Part shown: positions 1-4,923 of the stretch, one piece after another
Numbering within the stretch: position 1 is the stretch's first letter
Layout: every line of letters starts with the position of its first letter
Source of the DNA: Elusimicrobiota bacterium
Lineage (GTDB): Bacteria; Elusimicrobiota; Elusimicrobia; 2-02-FULL-39-32
Assembly: GCA_023249715.1 (NCBI GenBank)
Contig: JAHFCA010000006.1
Span: 1 to 6,525 of the forward strand
Length of the DNA: 6,525 nt
Direction of reading: 5' to 3'
Position numbers and translations under genes: made by a program
The notes under the pieces: model-generated
What the model was told of the DNA's origin: nothing
The model's database searches: none
Seen by the model: only the letters and a program-made list of their open reading frames with translations

Positions 1-317
1 ACAATCTTAGACTGTTTTTCTCTCTCACTAAAAACTTCAAGACCAGGAAACTTCCCAAATAGAAGTTTACAGACAATGACATCAAAGGCTAAGAGAGCCA
101 AGAGTCCCATATACCACCAGGAATAATAGATATTAAAAAAACTAAATTTTTCTAGAATATTCCCCCATTGAGGCGAGTTTTGAATAAAGGCTCTTACTTT
201 TTCTGGATTTTCTGGAATTTGTGGGATTAGAGTTCCTAAAATAGACCCAAGGGCAAGGAGGGCAAACACCCCAATATTAAATTTAACGTTTCTAAATAAA
301 GAGAGGTAACTCTTCAT
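1..317 (-). CDS. resB: ResB-like cytochrome c biogenesis protein, N-terminal part
   Basis: Partial gene: 105 codons from an ATG at 317 run off the window edge, so the C-terminus is missing. The translation begins MKSYLSLFRNVKFNIGVFAL and has two hydrophobic segments, about residues 14-31 and 65-88. The first ends in GSILGTLIPQ and the second holds NIYYSWWYMGLLALLAFDVI followed by a Cys. That pattern (first helix, then LGTLIPQ, then a 'YhSWW' helix) is typical of the start of ResB/Ccs1, the inner-membrane protein that with ResA/CcsA delivers and attaches haem to apocytochrome c in system II maturation. It starts 17 nt after the folE stop, so co-transcription is likely, although no clear Shine-Dalgarno sequence precedes the ATG. 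The large extracytoplasmic domain and conserved histidines lie outside the window, so the family call rests on the N-terminus only. Confidence 0.82.
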   Translation of the reverse strand, partial: MKSYLSLFRNVKFNIGVFALLALGSILGTLIPQIPENPEKVRAFIQNSPQWGNILEKFSFFNIYYSWWYMGLLALLAFDVIVCKLLFGKFPGLEVFSEREKQSKI

Positions 318-334
318 AATAAGAGGGAACTTTT

Positions 335-916
335 TTAGCGGTTGACGTCCCTACGAATAAAACTCAGAAATTCCATTCGAGTTCTTTCGTGAGTTCGAAA
401 GGCCCCCAACATTTCACTTGTGGTCGCATAGGCATTTTGCTTTTCAACGCCTCTCATCGCCATGCAAAGATGGAAGGCTTCAATCACAACTCCTACCCCT
501 CGCGGTTGTATTGCCTGTTCAATCGCCTCCGCAATTTGTTGGGTGAGTCGTTCTTGGACCTGGAACCGACGAGCAAATATATCCACAACACGGGGAATTT
601 TAGAAAGGCCAATTACTTTTCCGTCGGGGATATAAGCCACATGACATTTCCCATAAAAAGGAAGGAGGTGATGTTCGCAGAGAGAAAAGAAATCGATATC
701 TTTCACCAATACCATTTGATCATACTTTTCGGTGAAACAAGCCTTTAAAAGCACATCCGAGGCATTTTTGGAGTATCCTTGAGTTAAAAACTTAAAAGAT
801 TCAGAAACTCTATGGGGGGTTCTTTTTAACCCCTCTCTTTGAGGATCTTCCCCCAATTCCTTTAGAATCTCTTTTATATGGGACTCTATTTTAGACGGTG
901 ATGATTTATTTTTCAT
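335..916 (-). CDS. folE: GTP cyclohydrolase I
   Basis: Cytosolic enzyme converting GTP to 7,8-dihydroneopterin triphosphate, the first step of tetrahydrofolate (and in some bacteria queuosine or biopterin) synthesis. The 193 residues are full length for the short bacterial form. Visible signatures are REGLKRTPHRV (27-37), FSLCEHHLLPFYGKCHVAYIP (77-97), IGLSKIPR (102-109) and HLCMAMRGVEKQN (149-161). The zinc ligands should be C80, H83 and C151, and all three are present, so this is the zinc-dependent FolE1 type. The ATG at 916 lies inside the last codons of the LAGLIDADG gene, giving an 11-nt overlap (ATGAAAAATAA). No Shine-Dalgarno sequence is visible, so translation may depend on the upstream gene. 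resB follows 17 nt after the stop. Confidence 0.97.
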   Translation of the reverse strand: MKNKSSPSKIESHIKEILKELGEDPQREGLKRTPHRVSESFKFLTQGYSKNASDVLLKACFTEKYDQMVLVKDIDFFSLCEHHLLPFYGKCHVAYIPDGKVIGLSKIPRVVDIFARRFQVQERLTQQIAEAIEQAIQPRGVGVVIEAFHLCMAMRGVEKQNAYATTSEMLGAFRTHERTRMEFLSFIRRDVNR

Positions 917-1247
917 CGAAGTCTATCATTATATCATAATCTTTTATCATCTTTTGAAAACGGGCGTAGTTATGGGGATCAAGATATCGGAATGAACTTT
1001 TATAGAGAAGGGGAACAATAGTTTTACGCAGCGGCTCCCCTCGAACCATCCACTGATAGTAATGCCTTCCAGAATGGTGATACGGTCCATAAAGTTTAGA
1101 CCCCGGGAAAGTTTCTACAAGCCATTTAAAAATATTCTCATAGCGCGTATTCATTCTCAGAGTAATCTGGGGCTGTTTCCCATCTCCTCCAAAATGACCC
1201 TCTCCAATAAGAATCCCTAACAAGAAACCAACTGAAAATTGATCCAT
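906..1247 (-). CDS. Small single-motif LAGLIDADG endonuclease-like protein
   Basis: 113 residues. FLLGILIGEGHF at residues 8-19 lines up position for position with the first LAGLIDADG helix of homing endonucleases (YLAGFIDGEGSF type). The acidic residue before the last Gly (E16), expected to bind metal, is kept, while the earlier Asp is Ile. The motif is followed by GGDGKQPQITLRMNTR, the start of the usual DNA-binding beta strands. With one motif, such proteins act as homodimers. The basic, aromatic stretch YGPYHHSGRHYYQW (53-66) is unusual. No intron or intein is visible, and the gene sits in a housekeeping cluster overlapping folE by 11 nt, so it looks like a settled chromosomal gene, perhaps domesticated for DNA binding or regulation; that role is inference. 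A GAGAGAGA tract just upstream of the ATG could serve as ribosome binding site. Confidence 0.8.
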   Translation of the reverse strand: MDQFSVGFLLGILIGEGHFGGDGKQPQITLRMNTRYENIFKWLVETFPGSKLYGPYHHSGRHYYQWMVRGEPLRKTIVPLLYKSSFRYLDPHNYARFQKMIKDYDIMIDFDEK

Positions 1248-1354
1248 ATATCTCTCTCTTTATTGTTTCACCGTATACTTAATTAGTGACAGAAACAAAT
1301 TTTTATATTTTTATTCGCGCGCTCCTATGAGATAAAAAGTTTCACATGAAACAT
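1248..1354. other. Intergenic region between rhomboid and LAGLIDADG genes
   Basis: 107 bp, very A/T rich. It holds an inverted repeat at the rhomboid end and leads into the LAGLIDADG-folE-resB group, so it is the natural place for that group's promoter. On the minus strand TTTGTT (1294-1299) and TATACG (1272-1277) are separated by 16 nt, a weak sigma70-like pair that I do not consider proven. The 15-mer TTGTTTCACCGTATA at 1263-1277 recurs inside rsmG at 2457-2471. Confidence 0.4.
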
Positions 1355-1360
1355 TTATCT
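1330..1360 (-). terminator. Candidate terminator hairpin after the rhomboid gene
   Basis: On the minus strand the sequence after the rhomboid stop forms a stem GTTTCA/TGAAAC followed at once by TTTTT. The stem can be extended by AGATAAA/TTTATCT, with one unpaired base between the two parts. The stop codon TAA lies in the outer stem. The core is short, A/U rich and has a tiny loop, so as an intrinsic terminator it would be weak. The same bases resemble parS, which is an alternative reading. Confidence 0.35.
1338..1353. promoter_or_regulatory. parS-like palindrome
   Basis: AGTTTCACATGAAACA matches the widely conserved chromosomal ParB-binding site TGTTTCACGTGAAACA at 14 of 16 positions, differing at the first base and at the central G. 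It is intergenic, 2 nt from the rhomboid stop. rsmG, commonly next to parA-parB near the origin, lies under 1 kb away, although no parA or parB gene is in the window. The overlap with a terminator-like hairpin makes the call uncertain. Confidence 0.33.
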
Positions 1361-2032
1361 TCTTCTACGTCCATACAAAAATAGGAGAACATAGGAAGCT
1401 CCAACAATAAAACCTCCTACATGCGCAAACCATGCCACTCCCCCAACATCAGATCCTAATGCCCTAGCCGCATACAACGTAGCTGTTCCGCTAAAGGTTT
1501 GCATTATAAACCAAAACCCTAAAAAGAAAAACGAAGGAATTTCTATAACCCTACTAAAAAGACCAAGAGGAACCAAGGCAATAACTTTTGATTTTGGATA
1601 AAGTAAAAAATAGGCCCCTAAAACACCTGCAATCGCTCCACTCGCCCCTATCATTGGGATTTCACTTACAGGGTTGAAATAAAATTGTGTTAAAGCAGCC
1701 CCGCACCCGCAAGCCAAATAAAAAAAGAGATACTTCACATGACCTATCCTATCCTCCACATTATCTCCAAATATATAGAGATAGACAAGATTCCAAATAA
1801 TATGTACCCAACCTCCATGTAAAAATTGAGAAGTAATTAGAGTATAAGAATGGTCTATAAAATTTTTTGTGAGTAGGTTTGGAACAACACCAAATTTATA
1901 GATAAATGCTTCAAAAGTCCCTTTTGTATAGATTTGAATCTGGTAGAAGAAGACTATCCCATTTGTTCCAATTATAAAATAATTAATAAATGGAAATTTT
2001 CTAGAAGGTATATTATCTCTTAACGGGATCAT
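1355..2032 (-). CDS. Rhomboid family intramembrane serine protease
   Basis: 225-residue polytopic inner-membrane protease that cleaves transmembrane helices of substrate proteins. From the chosen ATG it starts MIPLRDNIPSRKFPFINYFI, the usual opening of this bacterial rhomboid group. HGGWVHIIWNLVYLYIFG (72-89) carries the His/Asn of the oxyanion region (H77, N81). MIGASGAIAGVLGAY (127-141) holds the catalytic Ser131 in GxSG, and WFAHVGGFIVG (201-211) holds the catalytic His204. About six hydrophobic segments are visible and the protein ends in a basic RRRR tail. An upstream in-frame TTG at 2083 would add 17 residues, all but four of them encoded by repeat element A, and these do not resemble the family, so ATG 2032 is preferred. 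No Shine-Dalgarno sequence is evident. Substrates cannot be told from the sequence. Confidence 0.93.
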   Translation of the reverse strand: MIPLRDNIPSRKFPFINYFIIGTNGIVFFYQIQIYTKGTFEAFIYKFGVVPNLLTKNFIDHSYTLITSQFLHGGWVHIIWNLVYLYIFGDNVEDRIGHVKYLFFYLACGCGAALTQFYFNPVSEIPMIGASGAIAGVLGAYFLLYPKSKVIALVPLGLFSRVIEIPSFFFLGFWFIMQTFSGTATLYAARALGSDVGGVAWFAHVGGFIVGASYVLLFLYGRRRR

Positions 2033-2043
2033 AAATTTATTGT

Positions 2044-2204
2044 AACCCAAAATTTGCATTAGGACGCGGAATTCGACGAACAATGCGGGACTTTTTCTTC
2101 CTCAAAAAATTCGACCGTAGTCACCACTACGCTCTCACTTTTTTTGTCGAAAAAGTCTCCGCCTTGTTCGTCTCGGTTCTCGCGCCTAATGCAAAATTTG
2201 GGTT
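2044..2204. repeat. Palindromic repeat element A (161 bp hairpin)
   Basis: Imperfect inverted repeat with arms of about 78 nt. The outer ends are AACCCAAAATTTGC (2044-2057) and its near complement at 2191-2204, with one mismatch in 14. The apex is a perfect stem-loop, CGTAGT-CACC-ACTACG (2116-2131). The arms differ at defined places: the left arm has GGAATTCG (2068-2075), while the right arm read on the minus strand has GAACCGAG (2172-2179). The centre has CTTTTTCTTCC on one arm and TTTTTCGACAAAAAAA on the other. Element B shows the same differences. The right half is translated as the C-terminal end of rsmG, and the left half fills the gap before the rhomboid gene. No target duplication is obvious. 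Confidence 0.9.
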
Positions 2205-2900
2205 TAACCTATTTTTGAACAGAATGAGAGCTTTCCCATGCATATCTTCAGAATCTAATTGGTATTCTTTAAAATCCAAAAATTCTCTCCCTCGCTCTAA
2301 TGCATTTAATTTAATTCTATCTATATCATTTTTAACAGAATTGCTGATCCAAAAAAGAGCATGTCCGCCCTCAATGAGAGGAAAATATAGTTTTAAGAGC
2401 TCCTCGAGCTCAGAAACTGCCCTTGAAACAACTATATTAGACTTTATGTCAATAATTTGTTTCACCGTATAATCTATTCTCTCATTAATAACTTCTATAT
2501 TTTTTAAACCCAAAGAACGGACTAAAATCTGGTCCAAAAAGAAGGCTCTCCTTTTATTGGGTTCTACCAATGTAAATTCCATAGAAGGATTTAAGAGGGC
2601 AAGGGGAACTCCCGGAAAACCCGCCCCCGAACCTAAATCTAAAATTTTTAATACCTTACTCGTATCCGTTTTTGATACCTTAAACAGGTGGGGAAAAAGT
2701 TTCAATGGCATCAAGGAATCCTGAAAATGTCGCACCCATATATTTTCTAAATCGTTATTAGAAATCAATCCAAATTTATTATTATATTGATGAATTATTT
2801 TAGAAAAAGTTTCAAATTTATCTAAACTATTCTTACCACAATCGCCATGGACTAGCTCCAGTGTAGACAAAAATTCCACAAACTTTTCTTTCGAGTTCAT
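2127..2900 (-). CDS. rsmG: 16S rRNA (guanine527-N7)-methyltransferase RsmG
   Basis: Cytosolic SAM-dependent enzyme that methylates N7 of G527 in 16S rRNA (GidB). In the 257 residues from ATG 2900, the family core is clear: NKFGLISNNDLENIWVRHFQDSL (41-63), the SAM-binding LDLGSGAGFPGVPLALL (87-103), LVEPNKRRAFFLDQ (111-124) and VVSRAV (157-162). The family normally ends soon after the last strand, here HGKALILFKNR (221-231). The final 25 residues, NPNFALG through KKVRA, are encoded exactly by one arm of palindromic element A, and the TAG sits at its apex, so this tail is an acquired addition. An in-frame TTG at 2918 is an alternative start; neither has a Shine-Dalgarno sequence. Neither mnmG nor parA/parB, frequent neighbours, is present; the gene is flanked by elements A and C. 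Confidence 0.95.
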   Translation of the reverse strand: MNSKEKFVEFLSTLELVHGDCGKNSLDKFETFSKIIHQYNNKFGLISNNDLENIWVRHFQDSLMPLKLFPHLFKVSKTDTSKVLKILDLGSGAGFPGVPLALLNPSMEFTLVEPNKRRAFFLDQILVRSLGLKNIEVINERIDYTVKQIIDIKSNIVVSRAVSELEELLKLYFPLIEGGHALFWISNSVKNDIDRIKLNALERGREFLDFKEYQLDSEDMHGKALILFKNRLNPNFALGARTETNKAETFSTKKVRA

Positions 2901-2998
2901 ATTATATTTTAGGTACAAAAGGCTTTTTGGGGAAGAACTAGGGGGTATCTTTCTATTTTTATTTTCATCCGAGCGAGACTATGAGCGAAAATTTTTTC

Positions 2999-3171
2999 TA
3001 TATAGTTCATGCTGATAAAGTCCCGCCGTAGCGAGATTTTGGCTTTTGGAATTTTCTCGAAGCAAAATTTTTTTAGCATACTCGACGAGGGTATGGTAAA
3101 AAAATTTTGCGAAGAGAAAAACCAAAAGCCGAAATCGTAGTAGGCGCGACTTTATCAGCATGAACTATATA
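2999..3171. repeat. Inner 173-bp hairpin of element C
   Basis: The arms start TATATAGTTCATGCTGATAA and are identical at their outer 24 nt, then largely paired over about 85 nt to an apex near 3085 (CATAC...GTATG). Near the apex the arms read TTTTCTC-GAA-GCAAAATTTT and TTTTCTC-TTC-GCAAAATTTT when both are written inwards, so a GAA faces a GAA (3059-3061 and 3111-3113) within otherwise perfect pairing. Element B has the same 3x3 mismatch. The outer ends do not share the AACCCAAA terminus of A and B, so relationship to them is suggested only by the core. Confidence 0.85.
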
Positions 3172-3179
3172 ATTCCTTT

Positions 3180-3229
3180 GCCTTCGCCTGTCTGAGCCTT
3201 GGCGTTTACGCCAAGGCGAGTTCGAAGGC
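3180..3229. repeat. Short G/C-rich hairpin within element C
   Basis: GCCTTGGCGT (3196-3205) and ACGCCAAGGC (3208-3217) form a perfect 10-bp stem with a two-base loop. An outer stem GCCTTCG/CGAAGGC (3180-3186, 3223-3229) is separated from it by an internal loop. There is no T-tract directly after it on either strand, so it is not a standard intrinsic terminator. It differs in composition from the surrounding A/T-rich sequence. Confidence 0.75.
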
Positions 3230-3304
3230 CTAAGAAAAATATTTTAGCGAATGCGAGCTGAAAATAAAAATAGAAAGATACCCCCTAGTTCTTCTTAAAT
3301 AAAT

Positions 3305-3856
3305 TTACTTTTCTAACAGTTTGCGAAAAAAAAGAAGGCGGCATTCGTTTTCTACCATGGAGATGCGCGCGGTCGCCTGCCGCACATCTTTCCCGACGGA
3401 GAATGCTCCATGCCCCCGTATTAGCGCCACAGGATGGGTGAGAAAAAGTTTAGGGAAGGATTCCACTACGCACGTAGCCCCTTCTCCGTAAGGGCAATCG
3501 GTTAAGACTGGAATTTCTGGAATAATAATGGAATCGGAGTCGATCGGTTGAATGGTCGTGTAATCCCACGAAAGAGCGGTGGCATAAGGAGGATGGGCAT
3601 GCACCACACTGGAAATCTCCGGGTTAGCTAAATAGAGAGCTCTATGAACGGGAGTTTCCGAAGAAGCTCCTTTATCCCGTCTATTGTTCTCCAAGTTCAC
3701 CGAAATAATATCAGAACTTGAGATATCTCCAAGGAGAGAACCGGTCCGGGTCACATAAATGACAGAACCTTTTCTAACAGAAATGTTCCCCGAAGTTAAA
3801 TGAATCAGCCCTGCTTCCCACAACATCTTCCCATATTTAGAAATATCGGTATACAC
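3305..3856 (-). CDS. Class II aldolase/adducin family protein
   Basis: 183-residue zinc-dependent aldolase or sugar-phosphate lyase/dehydratase of the FucA/AraD/MtnB fold, expected in the cytosol. Family landmarks are GLIHLTSGNISVRKG (16-30), TRTGSLLGDIS (36-46), ASSETPVHRALYL (64-76) with the catalytic acid E67, VVHAHPPYATA (84-94) with zinc ligands H86 and H88, and IRGHGAFSVG (146-155) with the third ligand H149. All active-site residues are present. The short length fits L-fuculose-phosphate aldolase-like members, but the substrate cannot be read from the sequence and no sugar pathway genes are nearby. The GTG start comes 3 nt after the slipin stop codon (TAACTCGTG). A GGAG 15 nt upstream is somewhat distant, so coupling to slipin translation is likely. 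Element C follows downstream. Confidence 0.88.
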   Translation of the reverse strand: MYTDISKYGKMLWEAGLIHLTSGNISVRKGSVIYVTRTGSLLGDISSSDIISVNLENNRRDKGASSETPVHRALYLANPEISSVVHAHPPYATALSWDYTTIQPIDSDSIIIPEIPVLTDCPYGEGATCVVESFPKLFLTHPVALIRGHGAFSVGKDVRQATARISMVENECRLLFFRKLLEK

Positions 3857-3859
3857 GAG

Positions 3860-4639
3860 TTAGTTTTTACTCTCCTTTTTTAAAAATATGCTGAGGATAT
3901 CAATAGGAACAGGGAATATAATGGTTGAATTTTTATCCGTCGCAATCTCCGTCAGTGTTTGGAGAAATCTAAGCTGCAATGTGGCTGGCTGCGAATTTAG
4001 AATTTGGGCGGCATCTGCTAATTTCTGAGAAGCCTGGAATTCTCCATCCGCATGGATAACTTTAGCTCTTCGTTCCCGTTCTGCTTCCGCTTGCTTCGCC
4101 ATAGCGCGCAACATCTCTGGGGGGAAATCTACATTTTTTACTTCTACCGCGGTCACTTTTACTCCCCAAGGTTCCGTATGCTGGTCAATAATTTTTTGCA
4201 ACGCCACATTCAGCTCTTCCCGATTGGCAAAGAGAGCGTCCACTTCCTGTTGACCTAAAATGGAACGTAACGATGTCTGCGCGATTTGCGACGTGGCAAA
4301 ATAAAAATCTTGCACATCCAAGATCGCTTTCCTCGGCTCAACCACTTTAAAATAAATCACCGCATTTACTTTTACAGAGACATTATCTCGTGTAATAACG
4401 TCTTGCGGCGCCACATCCATGGTGACAATGCGAGTATCTACAACGCTCATCTTTTGGAGAATAGGAATCACCCAGACTAAACCGGGCCCTTTTACTTTCC
4501 AAAATCGTCCCAACATTAAGACTACGCCTCGCTCATATTCCTTTAATATTCGTATCCCAGAGCTCCACAGCGCCACGATAACAATAAAAACAAAAACAAA
4601 AAATGACATCAGAGATCCAATCATTGGAACCATATTCAT
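3860..4639 (-). CDS. Slipin/stomatin-like SPFH (band 7) membrane protein
   Basis: 259 residues. A single N-terminal hydrophobic helix (about 4-27) is followed directly by an SPFH domain: RILKEYERGVVLMLGRFWKV, GPGLVWVIP, VDTRIVTMDVAPQDVITRDN, VKVNAVIYFKVVEPRKA. Then come TSLRSILGQQEVDAL and the charged helix MLRAMAKQAEAERERRAKVI. Slipins form oligomeric scaffolds at the inner membrane and usually work with an NfeD partner, often cleaved by a partner protease. No nfeD lies in the window, although a rhomboid protease is about 1.8 kb downstream. The start is fixed by AAGGAG 9 nt before ATG 4639; the TTG at 4672 lies inside repeat element B and is rejected. The aldolase gene follows 3 nt after the stop, so the two are probably one operon, driven from the candidate promoter at 4839-4867. 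Confidence 0.93.
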   Translation of the reverse strand: MNMVPMIGSLMSFFVFVFIVIVALWSSGIRILKEYERGVVLMLGRFWKVKGPGLVWVIPILQKMSVVDTRIVTMDVAPQDVITRDNVSVKVNAVIYFKVVEPRKAILDVQDFYFATSQIAQTSLRSILGQQEVDALFANREELNVALQKIIDQHTEPWGVKVTAVEVKNVDFPPEMLRAMAKQAEAERERRAKVIHADGEFQASQKLADAAQILNSQPATLQLRFLQTLTEIATDKNSTIIFPVPIDILSIFLKKESKN

Positions 4640-4648
4640 AAAGATATT

Positions 4649-4654
4649 CTCCTT
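4649..4654 (-). promoter_or_regulatory. Ribosome binding site of the slipin gene
   Basis: AAGGAG on the minus strand, 9 nt before ATG 4639. It is the best Shine-Dalgarno match among the gene starts here and settles the start codon against the upstream TTG. It lies 7 nt outside the base of hairpin element B. Confidence 0.75.
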
Positions 4655-4661
4655 CCCCTTA

Positions 4662-4825
4662 AACCCAAACAATTCAGTTGGAAGCGTGAACCGAGAATGA
4701 AAAAATGGCTTTTTTTTCGAAACAAAAAAGTGAGAGAATAGTTAAAACTATTCGCGAGCTTTTTTGTGAAGAAAAAAATGCCATATTTTCATTCGAATTC
4801 CGCTTCCAACTGAATTATTTGGGTT
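4662..4825. repeat. Palindromic repeat element B (164 bp hairpin)
   Basis: Imperfect inverted repeat with arms of about 80 nt, from AACCCAAACAATTCAG at 4662 to its near complement ending TTTGGGTT at 4825. The apex is GAATAGTT-AA-AACTATTC. As in element A, one arm carries GAACCGAG (4688-4695) and the other GGAATTCG (4794-4801, minus strand). The arms pair as TTTTTTTC-GAA-ACAAAAAAG against TTTTTTTC-TTC-ACAAAAAAG, leaving GAA facing GAA (4719-4721, 4768-4770). The first 34 bp recur exactly at 6376-6409. Read on the minus strand from 4825 it has 25 open codons and then TAG at the apex, just as element A has in rsmG. It lies between a candidate promoter and the slipin start, so it would form most of that mRNA's leader. 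Confidence 0.92.
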
Positions 4826-4838
4826 AATAATTGCGTAT

Positions 4839-4867
4839 AGAATACCATAAATGCCCAGCAGCATCAA
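4839..4867 (-). promoter_or_regulatory. Candidate sigma70-type promoter for slipin-aldolase
   Basis: On the minus strand, TTGATG (4862-4867) and TATTCT (4839-4844) are separated by exactly 17 nt, each matching 4 of 6 consensus bases. The predicted start site, near 4832, is a few bases before element B, so the transcript would begin with the long hairpin. This is motif matching only. Confidence 0.42.
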
Positions 4868-4923
4868 AAGAATTTGCCCCTAGAACCGACATTGGTTGTG
4901 AGAACAGAGACTAAAAGGGGGGG

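Larger units (their letters stand above)
2932..3294. repeat. Element C: large nested palindrome between aldolase and rsmG genes
   Basis: This fills the roughly 400-bp gap upstream of rsmG. The outer arms, 2932-2967 and 3259-3294, are 36-nt perfect inverted repeats starting GAAGAACTAGGGGG. The pairing continues imperfectly inward, since GCGAAAATTTTTTC around 2985-2998 resembles the complement of 3233-3248. Inside lie two further hairpins, 2999-3171 and 3180-3229, so as RNA the whole could fold as a closed three-way junction. No flanking target duplication and no convincing coding region are visible. It could be a non-autonomous mobile element, a structured RNA, or a nested insertion of one palindrome into another. 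Confidence 0.88.

Noticed and set aside
919..934. TATAAT-like sequence before folE
   Set aside because: It is inside the LAGLIDADG coding region and has no -35 at a suitable distance.
2033..2083. Longer rhomboid start at a TTG
   Set aside because: The extra residues come mostly from element A, while MIPLRD at the ATG is the normal family start.
2083..2472. 129-codon open frame on the plus strand
   Set aside because: It lies opposite rsmG and begins in element A; the RsmG frame has all the family motifs, so this is a shadow.
2901..2906. TATAAT directly before the rsmG ATG as a -10 box
   Set aside because: A start site 6-7 nt downstream would fall inside the first codons, and no -35 is present at 16-18 nt; it is likely just A/T-rich sequence.
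2979..3161. 60-codon open frame on the minus strand inside element C
   Set aside because: It is made of the inner hairpin arms, shows no protein-like conservation or ribosome binding site, and is explained by the palindrome.
2932..3294. Element C as an insertion sequence or CRISPR array
   Set aside because: No transposase, no target duplication and no regularly spaced direct repeats; the structure is inverted repeats only.
4640..4672. Longer slipin start at a TTG
   Set aside because: The extra codons run into repeat element B, and a good AAGGAG precedes the ATG at 4639.
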